A stretch of DNA of 64,000 nucleotides from Fulvia fulva (GCF_020509005.1 NC_063016.1:2728001-2792000); one strand, 5' to 3'. Counted from the stretch's first letter, positions 36,701 through 47,753 are shown. Numbers and translations: made by a program. Notes: generated by a model from the letters alone, not told the origin.

Positions 36701-39149
36701 CAGAAAGTACCTTGACTACCGTTCTGCCTAGACCTTCTAATCCCGTAGGGCTATAGGAGCGTCGCTCCTAGCCTTTAAAGGGATTACCTACTTCTTCCTA
36801 GAGAAGTTGTCTATAATCTTAAGCCAATATTTGTATCCTAGCCTAGAGACTACGCCCTAAAAAGGCCTATAGATATCAATAGAGATGAGGACTAGCCTCT
36901 CCCCTTTCCTCTCTATAGTAGGTCCTTTGAACTTCCTTATATTTATAAGGGAGTAGACCTTGTAGTTCTAGTGTTTAGAAGGAATAGGAATAGGATCTTT
37001 CTTATTAGTGACTCTATATAGGTTTCTTAGTAGTCCCTTGCTAAGGTGTATACATCTTCTATACTATAGCTCCTACTGATCTTCGGACTTAGTATTAGCT
37101 ATAGCGGTACCGTTACGTTCTTAAGAGAGTATACTAGTATACTATAGCTTAAGAATTTCCGAGATCGAGTAGATAAACGGTACTCCTCCTCGAAGTTTAG
37201 TCTAGACAACGGGTTTACTAGATAAGGATTTTAGGGTGAAACTAGGTAGTTAGATAGCAAACTATTAGCTAAACTGATTCTACGAAACAAGACTAACTCT
37301 AAGGCTAGGAACAAACAGGACATTTTCTAAGACAATTTGCTTTCTAGAAGGACTACCTATTACTACACTTCCTATATATATAGCTTATAGATAGCCACCC
37401 CTAACCTTGATCCACTTCCTCTTTTAAAGAGGCTTTAGTGTCCTAAATAGTAAATCTTTGGCTTCTATAGTAGAATAGGCAACCTCATTAATATCATTAT
37501 CTTCTAATAGTATCTTACAGTCTAATACGTCTTCCTAGGTCGTATAGGCCCTTATAGGCTTCTTACTAGAGGAGGCCTTTAGCTTACGGCTCTCCTTGAT
37601 CTACTTTGTAAGGTCCGTTATTACCTTAAGGACATTACGAAGGTTTAGTAATAATGACCTCCTACGAGGTAGTAACGGTTGTCTCTTAGTAGGGTAGGTA
37701 ACCCTAGCTAGTTTGTCCTTGTTCCTAATAGCCTACTAAGCTATAGAAAGGTGTAGGCACTTGCTTATAAAATAGTCACTACCGTAGAGATAGTACGTAA
37801 GCTTGCCCTAGAAACCCTTCTTAGCGAATATAGCTATCCCTTAATAAATTATTGATTCTTGCTTCTCCCTAAAAATTATAAGAATGTCTTGTAGTAAGAG
37901 ATTCACCTAGGCATCAATTGTATCGCGAATTGAGCCAAATGAGTCTAGTAGAGCTACTAAGAGTTGCTAGATCTTTCTGTCCTTAGTCTTAATGTCTTAG
38001 AACTAAGGCGAGATTGAAACAGCCCTCCTTATAATTAAGCTAAGCTCCTACTAGGCGTTATCTATTAACTAGTCCTCTGTTATTACGAAATTGGTGTATT
38101 ACTAAAGCAAACTTCTTCTAGTAGCGAGAAGTCTTCTCTTATATTTAGCTTTAGCCTATTCCTATAACTCCTTCGTATACCGGATCTCGTATATTATCTC
38201 TTAATTATCTATCGACAGACAGATATATATCTTATATAGGGCCGTTACATTATGCTGTCTATACGATACCTTCCTTATCGCTTAATCTAAAGGAAGGGAT
38301 GACTCCGATAATATAGAGGGTGTCGCTATAGATAGGGTTGTAGCGGGAATGTCCGTAATAATGTCTTCGAGAACCTAGTCAACCTGCTTTATCACTAGGT
38401 ATATTCTTATTAGCTTGAACTATATTTCGTAGTTCTCTCTTATTAGAATAGATGCTACTCTCTTTCTTATAAACCTAGTCTCGTTCGCTATTTTTTATAA
38501 GTTAAGGGATAGGTTAGCTACCCTTAGGTAAAAGGATATATTCGGTCGTACGCGATCGGATCGAAATAGGATAAACCGAACGCGAGGTTGATAGCGGAGA
38601 GGATGGCTATCCGCCGGGAAGAGGAGGAAAGTCAGTCGGTAAGGATCGTATTAGTACTAAGACACTATAGCGTAACTCTCTTAGTAGAGGGGGTTTCTAA
38701 GACACTACGACTCTCTTAGAATAAACAGTTAGTCGATACGAACGCGATGTCCGGAGAGCGACTCTTCTTAGTAAGCTCGCCTACTTGTCTAAGGTATTAG
38801 TATAGGCTCCCTAACTCGGAGTCTAATAGTGCCTTACTAGGCTCTTTTACGTCTTATATATACCTATAGCACGGCTATAGCTTCCTATATAAGGCGGGTA
38901 CGGCCTCTAGTCTATCTTCCTTTTGTTCTAAAGAGGAATGACTCTAATACGACTTTATCGAGGGCGAAATACCGAGTTACTAACCCGGGCTTATAACCTA
39001 TTTAACAGGTACGAGTTACGTAGTAGCAGAAGACGGCGGATTATACGAAAGACGAAGAAGGACCTAATAGGATAGCGTGTATCTATATATAGTATCGCTA
39101 GTATTAGTATAGATAGATACTAGGTGTCCGGATGTTTGCTAGCCTATAG
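33770..39149 (-). mobile_element. Ty1/copia element, copy 3, longest copy, 5' LTR truncated
   Basis: The element is reversed. The 3' LTR is complete at 33770-34003 (234 bp). The 5' LTR starts at 38999 and breaks off near 39149, where LINE A sequence follows. It includes about 1.1 kb (36030-37110) missing in copies 1 and 2, in the integrase position between Gag/protease and RT, and about 350 bases in the RT region (34830-35140). It is thus the closest to full length, about 5.4 kb. All frames carry RIP stops. The breakpoint at 39146-39149 shares two to four bases between the LTR and LINE A, so the missing end was lost by rearrangement. Confidence 0.85.
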
Positions 39150-40640
39150 ATAATACTAAGCGTATCGAGGCTAGTTATCGTTATTGACAATCATTTCCTC
39201 TATATTGTCCTATGTCCTACTACCCTATACGTCCTAGTCTACGCCTATCGGCTATATACTAAAGGGGAGCCGGGCCTAGTTAGATTCCCTCGCCGTAGCT
39301 AGCAGAGCACGTGGCCTCCCGTACGCCCTAGGTTACGTATCCTTTATATCGTTCTCGGCCCTAGGGCGCTTATACCCGACCGCCGCTAGCTAGTTCCGGT
39401 ATAGACTAGCCTTACGGTCGCCGTAGAATCTTAGGACGACGGTTCTGTTTATAATTGCCTTGTTTTTCGCTAGTTTCTACTATACGCATTCCGCGCTATA
39501 CGATAGGTAGTACCCCGGACAGTTCGCGTACCGTCTCGTAGCCGATATATAGTCCCTAGATATATAGTCTTATATATAGTTCGAGTAGGCCTACTTGTTT
39601 ATATACGTATAGGTTTAGTATCTATACTGTTAGTATTTAAAGCATTAGAGGACACGGAAGGATAAGGAGTGCTTTTCTACTATCTTAAGGCTATATTGCT
39701 AGACTAGGCCTTGTTCTATTACTAGATCCGCCGCTTTTGCGTCTTATAGCTATACGATTAGCGCCGAGGCCTTCTTGCCTTCTAGCTATATCCTATAGAG
39801 CTAAGTCGCCTTCTAGATTAGAGAGTTAAGAGTGACCGGGTTGTCCTCCTAGAGAGCACGTAGGTGACCTTAGTTAGTTAGGTCGAACTCTTTAGGTATG
39901 TCGTAGACTAGGATCGTAAATTACTTCGTTAAGACCTTCGCTAATACCGTAACCTTAGATACCTACTATAGCTATGCCTCTAGGTGCCTCCTAGTAGTAG
40001 TAGAGCTAGTATAGATCTATAGAGTACCGTTAGACTATTAGTTTACTACGACTACCCCTAGTTAATTAATTCGTTAGGCGAGCTCCTTATTCGATAGCTT
40101 CGTAACTTCGGCCTAGTCTTCCTTTACTATAATACGGATCGTAACTATATCGTACGTTAGGCGGGGGCCTAGTGTCGATGCCGCGACCGATGCCTAGCTA
40201 TAGGGGTGTTGAATCCGGGTGGCCTTGTTAATCGCCTAAGACGTCGTCCTTATTTCTTGTTGCCCTCGGTGATACGACAGTACTAGCGCCGTGCGTAGCT
40301 GAGTGATCATCACCTAGAGAGGCCGGTATAGGAGCTGATCGTTGGTTTCTATGCTTTTTGCGTCCCCTATAAGTTGCTGCTAGTTGTCTTGGGGGAGCTT
40401 CGCCTGTGGAGCCGTAGGCGCCGGTGGTGCCGTAGCCTGGACTGCCATTGCCTGGGAGTTGCCTAATGCAGCTAGGCACCTCCGCGGCGTTTGGAGCTGA
40501 AGAAACAGGGTGAAGAGAACTTCAAGCTGTCCAAATTGAATGAGGTAGAACTCCCTCAATTTTAGGGCCAGTAGCCTGCTTTGTAGATCGTTGGAATGGC
40601 CTTGATAAGGGCTTTTGAATGTGTCGTGTTTAGCGATGGC
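39150..40640 (-). mobile_element. LINE A 5' half, reversed; RIP fades toward the gene island
   Basis: Read right to left, this copy begins near 40640 with the LINE A 5' end (compare 8045-8240 and 55060-55260). It runs through ORF1 and stops inside the endonuclease region at 39150. To the left of about 40165 CpA/TpG is nearly absent as elsewhere. To the right the same sequence keeps abundant CA, TG, TGG and CAG. The segment 40228-40479 therefore preserves an open 83-codon frame for the ORF1 N-terminus, starting at an ATG. This is the least damaged LINE A sequence in the window. Confidence 0.85.
40228..40479 (-). pseudogene. LINE A ORF1 N-terminal segment, un-mutated
   Basis: An ATG at 40477-40479 opens 83 codons rich in Gly, Pro, Ala and charged residues. 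The frame stops at a TAA at 40228-40230; in two other copies the same place reads TAG TAA, as expected if a TGG-CAA pair was mutated. The frame continues beyond in the RIP-mutated part. It gives the best view of the original ORF1 start. Confidence 0.45.
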
Positions 40641-40764
40641 GCCTCGATCGATATATATCGTGAACAAATTCCATTCTCGACGGATGTCTGCGTTCGTCTC
40701 CTTTGGCTACCTGGCGTCACTCGCCACCCAGACGAAGGCACTCGCAAAGTCGCAGGCGAGGCCA
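40641..40764. other. Unique 3' flank of the PLC gene
   Basis: About 120 bases of normal composition lie between the LINE 5' end and the PLC stop codon. They must contain most or all of the PLC 3' UTR. I do not see a distinct polyadenylation signal. Confidence 0.4.
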
Positions 40765-42670
40765 CTAATCCGATCCTGCGATTCCAGCGCCAAATCTGCC
40801 TGAAGATGCGTCCACAATCTCAAACTTGACTAATAGTGTACAATGCGTCTCTCTTCCCTTGAGATCTAGCATCCGGATAAACGACCACCCTGGGGCAGCA
40901 TACATTAGTCTGACAGCAGAAACAACGAACACTGGATTCCGGGCAAAGCGATCGTCCGATTTGATCAGGATGCGCAGGAAGGCCAGCTCGTTATCTGCGT
41001 ACGTCCACTTCAAGGTTTCGTTCCAGATAGGGTCGGTAGGGGGTGGATTCTCGCCCTTGTGGAGTAGCTGCAATTTATGTTGCTTGTACACACCTGTCTT
41101 TTCCTTCGGATGGTCACCGGAGATATCGTCTGGGTGTACCAGAGTGCATGTCACATAAGGTCGGATCTCGTCAGCTTCTCGATCCTCTGGGATTGGCAGA
41201 TCCGTTGCCCCTGCGATGTGGAGCTTCAGGACCTTTTTCTTGCCACTGTCGACGATTCCAGATCCATCAGCACGAAGGGCGGCTGGCTTCAGTACATAGC
41301 CGTCGGAGCCGGCGAATAGTGCTTCGTTGAGCTGCATACTGTGGTCGAAAGTCTGCCAATTCAGAGCACAGATCTGTGCACCGATACCCCAGAAGGGCAC
41401 TGGGCTCAAGTTCTTGGAACTGATTCGTGTACCCTTCGGAAAGACACGCATGAGGTGTTTGGCGTTGTGCTTACTGATCTTGTCGCTGTGTGCGGGCATG
41501 AGCTTGAGCAGACCAGACTCGGATACGTTGATGAGGTGGTGATGGGGCCCATCTTGCAAGTCCTCTTCGAACCATGAGTTGTTTCTGGGCTTTACCGACT
41601 GTGCATAGACGCCCAGTTCTGCAAGCTCCGGAACGATGCCCATGGCTGGATTCTGCTTCTTTTGCTCGCGGTACTTTTGATGATCAAGGCGAACTTGCTC
41701 ATCTTCGTCCTCGTCTGAGCTGGAGTCTGATGACTCTCCATCACCATCAGGAAGATGGAACTCAACAATGACACCAATCTTGGAACCGAGCTCGGCCAGC
41801 GTCACATGTTCTCCAGTTCCTGCCTGCTCTCTGGTGCCCTCATTCCGTACAGCCTCAGACAACAGTCTGTCGCCCCATACTTCACGCATGATATCAACAA
41901 GTCGTGATTGACCGTGCGCATTGCAGTGATTCTCTAAAGAAAGAAGGACCGGCGCAGCTTTGTAGCCAGAGCCTAGCTGTGGCGCGGCGGCTTCTGTATC
42001 GATAACATCCCGTATCGTCTCGCAGACGCTACGAAAGGGTATATGAGAGGCCAGAGTATAGCCATGTGTGACTTTTGGCTCGTCTTTGTCGTCATCATTG
42101 TCCCTACCGGCGTCAGTGTCAAGGTATGGGGAAGCATCTTTCGAGTGAAGACGAACCATGCATCAATCTCCACACAACGAGAGCCAGTCCTGAGTGCGGA
42201 TTCGTATGCCTCTGCCAAGACGACGAGTCAGAGAGGTACCGAGTATGTACAGAAGCGAATGGCTCCTTCTCAGACTACCACGTACCTGCCGATGATGTGC
42301 CATAAAGTTGATGAGCCAGCAGATAGGTGTTGTGCGAAGATGAAATGAAGTACTCCGTAAGCGGATGTGATCTATCCAGCACAGCAGGAGGGACATTGAC
42401 ATGTGGCCTGTCGAGCAATTCCTTGAGAGCGCTAGAAGTGGCATCGTTGTCCAGTGCAGCGTCATTTGCATTGAAGATCTTGTGGTCGACCAAGAACTTC
42501 TTGACGGCGTGGCTGACACGGAGCTGCTCTTTAGTGATCTTGGTAGGCCGCGTAGAATGACCGCCGCCGGCCATGGAATCTGGTTGCATTTCTTCTCCCA
42601 GATCCTCAACGTCGGTCTTCGCCTTGCCGAACGGATTCAGCTTCGAGAGCCGGTCAGAGAGTCCCGACAT
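40765..42670 (-). CDS. Phosphoinositide-specific phospholipase C (PI-PLC)
   Basis: This gene encodes a PI-PLC, which hydrolyses phosphatidylinositol 4,5-bisphosphate to inositol trisphosphate and diacylglycerol at membranes in calcium signalling. Three exons are inferred: 42670-42286, 42211-42157 and 42103-40765, with introns of 74 and 53 bp that start GT and end AG. They join in frame to 592 residues. The X domain carries the two catalytic histidines, H113 in SSHNTYL and H160 in THGYTL, and the calcium ligands E143 and D145 (VEIDAW) and E204 (LENH). An acidic linker lies at about 269-281, the Y domain at about 370-420 (PFWGIGAQICALNWQT) and a C2 domain at about 435-575. I see no PH domain, and the N-terminus is short, so it resembles compact fungal PLC1-like enzymes. 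The ATG at 42668-42670 is the first in frame; the frame upstream has only a GTG. Confidence 0.93.
42104..42156 (-). other. PLC intron 2
   Basis: The 53-bp intron begins GTTCGT and ends GGTAG, and splits the Trp codon of VEIDAW after two bases. Splicing restores the X-domain frame. Confidence 0.8.
42212..42285 (-). other. PLC intron 1
   Basis: The 74-bp intron begins GTACGT and ends TTGGCAG. Removing it joins LYGTSSA to EAYESALRTG, the usual PI-PLC sequence order. Confidence 0.82.
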
Positions 42671-43053
42671 GGTTGCAGAGTCGTTCGAATGTACTTTGTG
42701 TTGTTCCGTGTATGTCACTTCCCGATCGGCCACGGGATCGGTATATTACTCGGGAAGTGGTGATCTTGCCGAAAGCAGGTGTAACTCCAAAGTCCAATGT
42801 TGTGAGGAGCAATCGCCAAGTGTGGTCATACGCTCGGCATCTACGGCCCGAATGAGTCCTTCCAATGCATATTTACTTGAGTCTTAACTGGAACTTTACT
42901 GTCTACTAGAAAAATGCACAACATCATCGCTCAAAGACCGCTTCGAGTTCCTTCGATTCGACAACGCCTAACTAGAATCTCGAAAGAACCGCTGACCGTC
43001 ACGGCCTTTCCAGGGACCTCGAGGTGACCGCCTTGGCTGCTCATCCTGCTCAT
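42671..43053. other. Spacer between PLC and the upstream gene
   Basis: These 383 bases hold the PLC promoter and 5' UTR plus the 3' flank of the next minus-strand gene. No ORF here looks coding. I see no distinct regulatory motif. Confidence 0.4.
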
Positions 43054-44305
43054 TCACTTATCATCCTCCAATTCCTTCAAATATAACATGAAAGTCGGAT
43101 CGCTGTTCCACTTGGTCTCTGCTGCCGTGAAAACCGTGATCTTTTCGATGGTCAGTCGCTTGTTTAAGTGCTCTGGCCCTCCTCTCTGTATCAGGAAGTA
43201 AGGCAGAGCCCAAACGGCCTCCGATCCCAGAAAGGCGGAGAACTCCGCCGAACCAGGTGTGAAGTCTACGCCTGGCTACTGTGGAGCCCTTCCCAGAAAC
43301 ATTGGTCCTTTGCTGGGGACTGTTGCCTTCATGATCTTAGCCATCATAGCCTTGGTCGGATCGTTGCCGACCTGGTGGACGGCCATGATCTGAAGGTTCG
43401 ATCGATTGTCGTCAGTCGTATATTTGGCCCAACCCAGCCACATGACATCCGAGAGCTGAAAAAGCTTTGGCTTGGACATCGTCGAGGTATCCCATGTCCC
43501 CTTTCTGATCAATGATTCGATTCTTCTATCCGGGCCGTAATTGTACTCTGCGACGAGAAGACCGTGCCGAGGATAGACGTAGTTTTCGTATTTCGCGCCG
43601 GTGGCCTATAGCTTTGTGATCAGCACTGTGTTGCTTGTAGAAGTGAAGCACTTACAGGGTATCTCTGTCCCCCCTCTGCTGGGTGCTCTCTGGTATGCTC
43701 AAAGACCGCTTTCTTGTCCTGCAAGCACTAACATTAGCCATGGCCCATCATCATTGCTCGATTTTGCCTGTGGTGCGAATTGATAGACTCTTTTGGGCGT
43801 AACTGCTTGATGCAGCCCAAATCAAGGAACTCACCCCCTTGGCATCACGATTGATTTCCGAATTATCAAAAATGTCCTTCAATCCTGGATCCCTTTCACC
43901 TCCAGTCCAGTCTCTAGATTTATCCTCCCATCCCCACGTCTCGAGATCATCGTAGTTGTTCCACGGGCTAGTACCTTTCTCGGGAGGAACTTCTTCAGGG
44001 TTATCGAGCCAGCAGAGGAGGAGTTCACCCCTCTTCTTAGCAACCGCGTAATCGTCGTCGGAAGCTGCTGTTAGCGCTGGCCAGCCCGTGTAGTCGGTAT
44101 CACGGGTGTAGAGGTACTGTGAATGGCCAAGATCGCGGGCGTATGAAGCATTCGTGTGGGTGTAGAGTCCCAGCTGGCGTGAGTGAAGCCTGTTGGTTGT
44201 GGCTGCTGGCTGCTTGACCACAAGCGCGGAGTATAGCACAGCTGCCAACAGAAATGCGACTGTGACAGGCCTGGCATACTGCCAGAAACGCTGAGGGAGT
44301 GTCAT
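43054..44305 (-). CDS. Membrane-anchored fungal protein of unknown function, with one in-frame TAG
   Basis: I do not recognise a characterised function. Three exons fit: 44305-43835, 43718-43656 and 43605-43054, with introns of 116 and 50 bp (GTGAGT...TTGCAG and GTAAGT...CTATAG), all in phase 0. The ATG at 44303-44305 gives a short N-terminus, then one membrane segment at about residues 12-30, then a large hydrophilic part, so a type II orientation with a lumenal or extracellular body is likely. Recognisable blocks are a WGW motif, ATGAKYENYVYP, SDVMWLGW and a C-terminal FLGSEAVWALPYFLIQ, which together resemble a widespread uncharacterised fungal family. A TAG at 43276-43278 (codon 288) interrupts the frame, which then stays open and family-like for 73 codons to a TGA at 43054-43056. 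CAG to TAG is a RIP-type change. The gene is either truncated, a young pseudogene, or carries a sequencing error there. Confidence 0.7.
43606..43655 (-). other. Intron 2 of the membrane-anchored protein gene
   Basis: The 50-bp intron begins GTAAGT and ends CTATAG. Its removal joins GGQRYP to ATGAKYENY in phase 0. Confidence 0.65.
43719..43834 (-). other. Intron 1 of the membrane-anchored protein gene
   Basis: The 116-bp intron begins GTGAGT and ends CTTGCAG. It joins INRDAKG to DKKAVFEH in phase 0. The open frame also runs into the intron, so unspliced reading would give a different short tail. Confidence 0.6.
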
Positions 44306-47300
44306 GACCGATTGTTGCTGTTCCGCTTTGTGGTGCACGATGAGCGACCAGGTAGGACGAAGATTTAGGTATCTGGTAGTAGCTTGAGTGCTCTCCGCGT
44401 TACCTGTTACGGCTTGTTGTAGTGTGGACTCACGACGGACTGGCCACTATAGGCTGGTAGGCCAGCGACAGAAAAGCCTTGCTGTTGTTGGGTCGATATT
44501 GAGCCTGGTGTTCTTCGAGCAGTGCTTGTCGAAGCTATTGATGGTTGTTCGTCGTAATGAAGGAGGCCCGTAAGAGGAGTGGTAGAAGTAGTCCACTGAG
44601 GCAGCCTGCCATGTGGCCGTCCGCAGCTCGTGATGGTTACATGTCTTCACGTGCACGACGCTGAAGTCGTGTGCAACTCTGAAGCCCGATCAAGTGCCAT
44701 GAGCCTCATGCTCCTTGAGCTACAGCCCTGCATGTGCGTCAGACATGTCTGTCGACTATCAAAGTCATGTGTCGAACAGTCTAGATGCATGGTTTTGACC
44801 CCAAGGGTTGTTGGCAGCTTGCATTGCCAGTCGGTTTATTGCAAGACTGGCCTTCGCAGTGTATGCTTTCTGGTGTCCTGCGGCACGGCAACACGCGAGT
44901 GATTCGCGTAGGTCGCTGCTATCTATATATCGCGTTAGCACGCCTGACGGTTCAAGCAATGATGGTTCTGACACGGGTATAACGCGCTCGGCGGCAACGA
45001 TCTTTGTCCTCAGCCCTTGCCCCTACTTCTGCATGCTTTGGACCAACTGCTGTGGCGATCAGCCCACTCGTAGAGAGTGTTGCTCCATGCTCGATGAAGA
45101 TCTGACGATCAGCCTCGGCAAGGGCTGGCCGGCAGAGATCTCAACTCCACGACTCTAGAGAAAGGACTTTGATCACCAACATAGGCACGAACAACCTCGA
45201 TGAAGATGGCCAACGGTGGTGTACTCCAGCCAAATCCGCTAGATCCGACCGAGTAATTGTTCCCAGCTGGTACGTGAGGGGGCATAGGAAAGCTCTACGA
45301 TGCCGGTCGTAAGTCTGACAAGGTACAGTCGGATGCACGTTGGCAAGGTCAGAGGAAAAGTCCTACTTATGAGGATTTGCTGCAAGATTGTGATTCGCTG
45401 GCTCAAAGGTGACTCCAGGCTGTCTCCATATGGGCCACATGCTTCAGGTGGCCTGGACTTGCTCGGGTCACCAGGTAGATCTTGTCTTTCTCAAGGTCAT
45501 GGCCATGCTGGACCATCACCTCTATAGCTAGACGACCGCGATAGTCGTTCTGGTAAATATAGTCATGGATGACGTCTGCAGACATCGTTGAACGTGTGTG
45601 ACTGCTGAGTTGTGGTATTATTAAGCGCATGGCATATTGTGACTGACCTGACTTGCTGGAATCGACTAGAGCTTGAATTCTCGAAGCGGAATTATTGACA
45701 CCAAAAGCTGCGTGTCATTGACAGTGCAATTGGTGCTGGAGCACCACAGATGATGTGCTGAACGTAGAGTCCTAAAGGCATTGCGATCTGTCGAGCAATG
45801 GTATGGAGGATGCAAGTTCGATAGCCGCACCAGTCCACAGATAGATCTCTCATCGAGATCTTCTTCAGCCAACGGTATCTGATGGCCGAACGAGACGATG
45901 GGCGCTGATGTTGATGAGCAAAGAAAGAAGTAGAAGGAAAGGGGTTCATCGGGCTTTCCTTGGCGATTGTCGGATTCACTTTCCTTTCCTGGCGAGTCCG
46001 ACAGCAAGAACGACCACACGTTCACTCATCACATAGGACAAAACAAGATCACGAATTGCACCACAAATATGCCTGAGACCACAGGTTCACTGTCTTCCGC
46101 CTACGTATGATCATTTGCAGCCATTACCTCCCAGGCCCATTGACCCACTGGCTTTTAGTCAGAGAAAGCGTGCCGCGTTCGCCCATCTTGATGGCAAGGA
46201 GGAAGTGATTGGGGAGTCTTTTTGATGCGACATAGGTGCCGGATGGAAGCGCGAAGCTGAGTCTGACCGAGTCGCTTACCATCGAGATAGTCCAGAGGCG
46301 GAATTGATACTCACGCGGTCGCTTTGCAAAAGGAACGTGTGCTACGCGAGGGCTTCGTCCACTCGAAGATGTGCCGGACGACACAAGTTTCGTATTTCTT
46401 GCGCTACAAGCCTACCTCGACTCGATTTCGACACAGCGAATGAGCTGTTACCGTACGTGGGTGACTGACGAAGCTCATACAGTGCGGGCGCCGAGCGAGA
46501 CACGATTTGCATTGCACATTTTGGAGCCAGTACCACATAAGTCAGCACTCTGCTCCTCGAGCATCGAAAAATTGTCGGTATGCGGACCAAGTGCGAGTAT
46601 GTGAGCCCTCTTGACAGAATTGCAGTGCATACTGTGCTAGCCTCTGACACTCGCCGCAAGTACAATGACATTGTGGCCAACCCATATCGTTGTTAAGAAG
46701 TCACGATGCGACACGGACAACTTCTGCAATGCTCACGAATGTGGCATGGATCTCTACCGCACAAGCGTGGTCTGGCAGCTGTCATGCACTTGTCAACCTC
46801 TTGCGCTCCTCAACCTGATTCTGGACTATATCGATTAGTCTCACAAGCTGGGCACCATACACGGCAGTAACATAAGGCCGAAACTGTTTGCGTGCTACAG
46901 ATCTGTCCCGCTGAGACAAGCTGCCGTTATTATCTAATGACGATCAACCCTCGAGCCTCACTGCGCGGCACCGTCACCTCTGCGCAAGCGCCTTGACCTT
47001 CTCCCTCCTTCCACACCGTTGGAAAGAAAACCGGCCGTCTGCAACGATCCGGCTGATTTCAAGGGTCATGCCGACATCTGGTCTATTGAACAATCCTTGT
47101 CGGCAGACGACGTCTGTAAGATCTGGAAGAAGACGGTCATGGCCGCAGGCGACGTACCTTTGCACAAGAGACGAACGCATTGGGAGATTGGCTATGAGTA
47201 AGTCTGGCGCCTTCAATGCAGTGGAGTGATGTGCTGTATGTTCGCATGTGGCTAAAAATTCGCGAATGGTGTAGCTACACAGTCAGTTGGGTTGAGGGCT

Positions 47301-47753
47301 GTGTTGGGATGGCTACGTTGCAGTCGGTAGACCACCCTTTATGTGATGGTAATCCGGGCAATGAGTGCTATGCGCTGTTGGTTGCAGCCTATCGACGGTG
47401 TGAGTCCATAGGTTTCGTGGATCACGATCGCGAACTGTACTCTGACAGCTCCTAGGTAACAACGGTGGCGTTGGAGGATACATCGATGCTGGATGTCTTC
47501 GATATCAATTCGATGGTGGTCTAGGAGATTGATATTGTCTCCGTAAAGTACGCATCCCAGAATGAAGGTCTTTGAGGCAAGTCTTCTTAATCAAAGCCAC
47601 CAGCGAGATCTGCAGCTTTTCATGTCTTGTCTCACGGCCTGTCGTTCCTAGACATACTTGTCACTATCTGTAGCAACGCATAAGATACAACATCACCCGC
47701 ATGATGCTAAGAAGACTCACCAAGACCCAGTGAACAGTATCGTGTGCATAGAC
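44306..47753. other. 3.4-kb gene-poor stretch of the island
   Basis: The stretch has normal composition, no RIP, no repeats shared with the flanks and no convincing gene. Weak candidates are: a 60-codon minus-strand frame at 45403-45585 with an ATG and good amino-acid balance (RLAIEVMVQHGHDLEKD); a minus-strand frame at 46124-46384; and a possible exon on the plus strand at 47019-47195 ending at a GTAAGT donor (SIEQSLSADDVCKIWKK), for which I could not find a downstream exon in a matching phase. The stretch may hold decayed genes or non-coding RNA. Confidence 0.4.
45403..45585 (-). CDS. Small hypothetical ORF (60 aa)
   Basis: The ATG at 45583-45585 opens 60 codons ending in HMETAWSHL. The residue mix is balanced, with alternating charged and hydrophobic residues (YIYQNDYRGRLAIEVM), unlike the chance frames around it. 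No family is recognised. It may be a lone exon, a remnant or a small gene. There is no neighbour in operon-like arrangement. Confidence 0.25.
   Translation of the reverse strand: MSADVIHDYIYQNDYRGRLAIEVMVQHGHDLEKDKIYLVTRASPGHLKHVAHMETAWSHL

Noticed and set aside
40596..42887. Numerous plus-strand frames opposite the PLC gene
   Set aside because: They are shadows of the PLC exons and carry no recognisable domain.
43168..43515. 115-codon plus-strand frame
   Set aside because: It is antisense to exon 3 of the membrane-anchored protein gene, which has the better family-like blocks.
46124..46384. Minus-strand frame with an FALPSGTYVAS-type stretch, faintly like the C-terminal region of TruD-type pseudouridine synthases
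   Set aside because: The similarity is a few residues only, there is no ATG at the frame start and no supporting exons were found.
47019..47195. Possible exon ending at a GTAAGT donor
   Set aside because: No acceptor between 47220 and 47560 restores an open frame in the required phase, so no gene model could be built.
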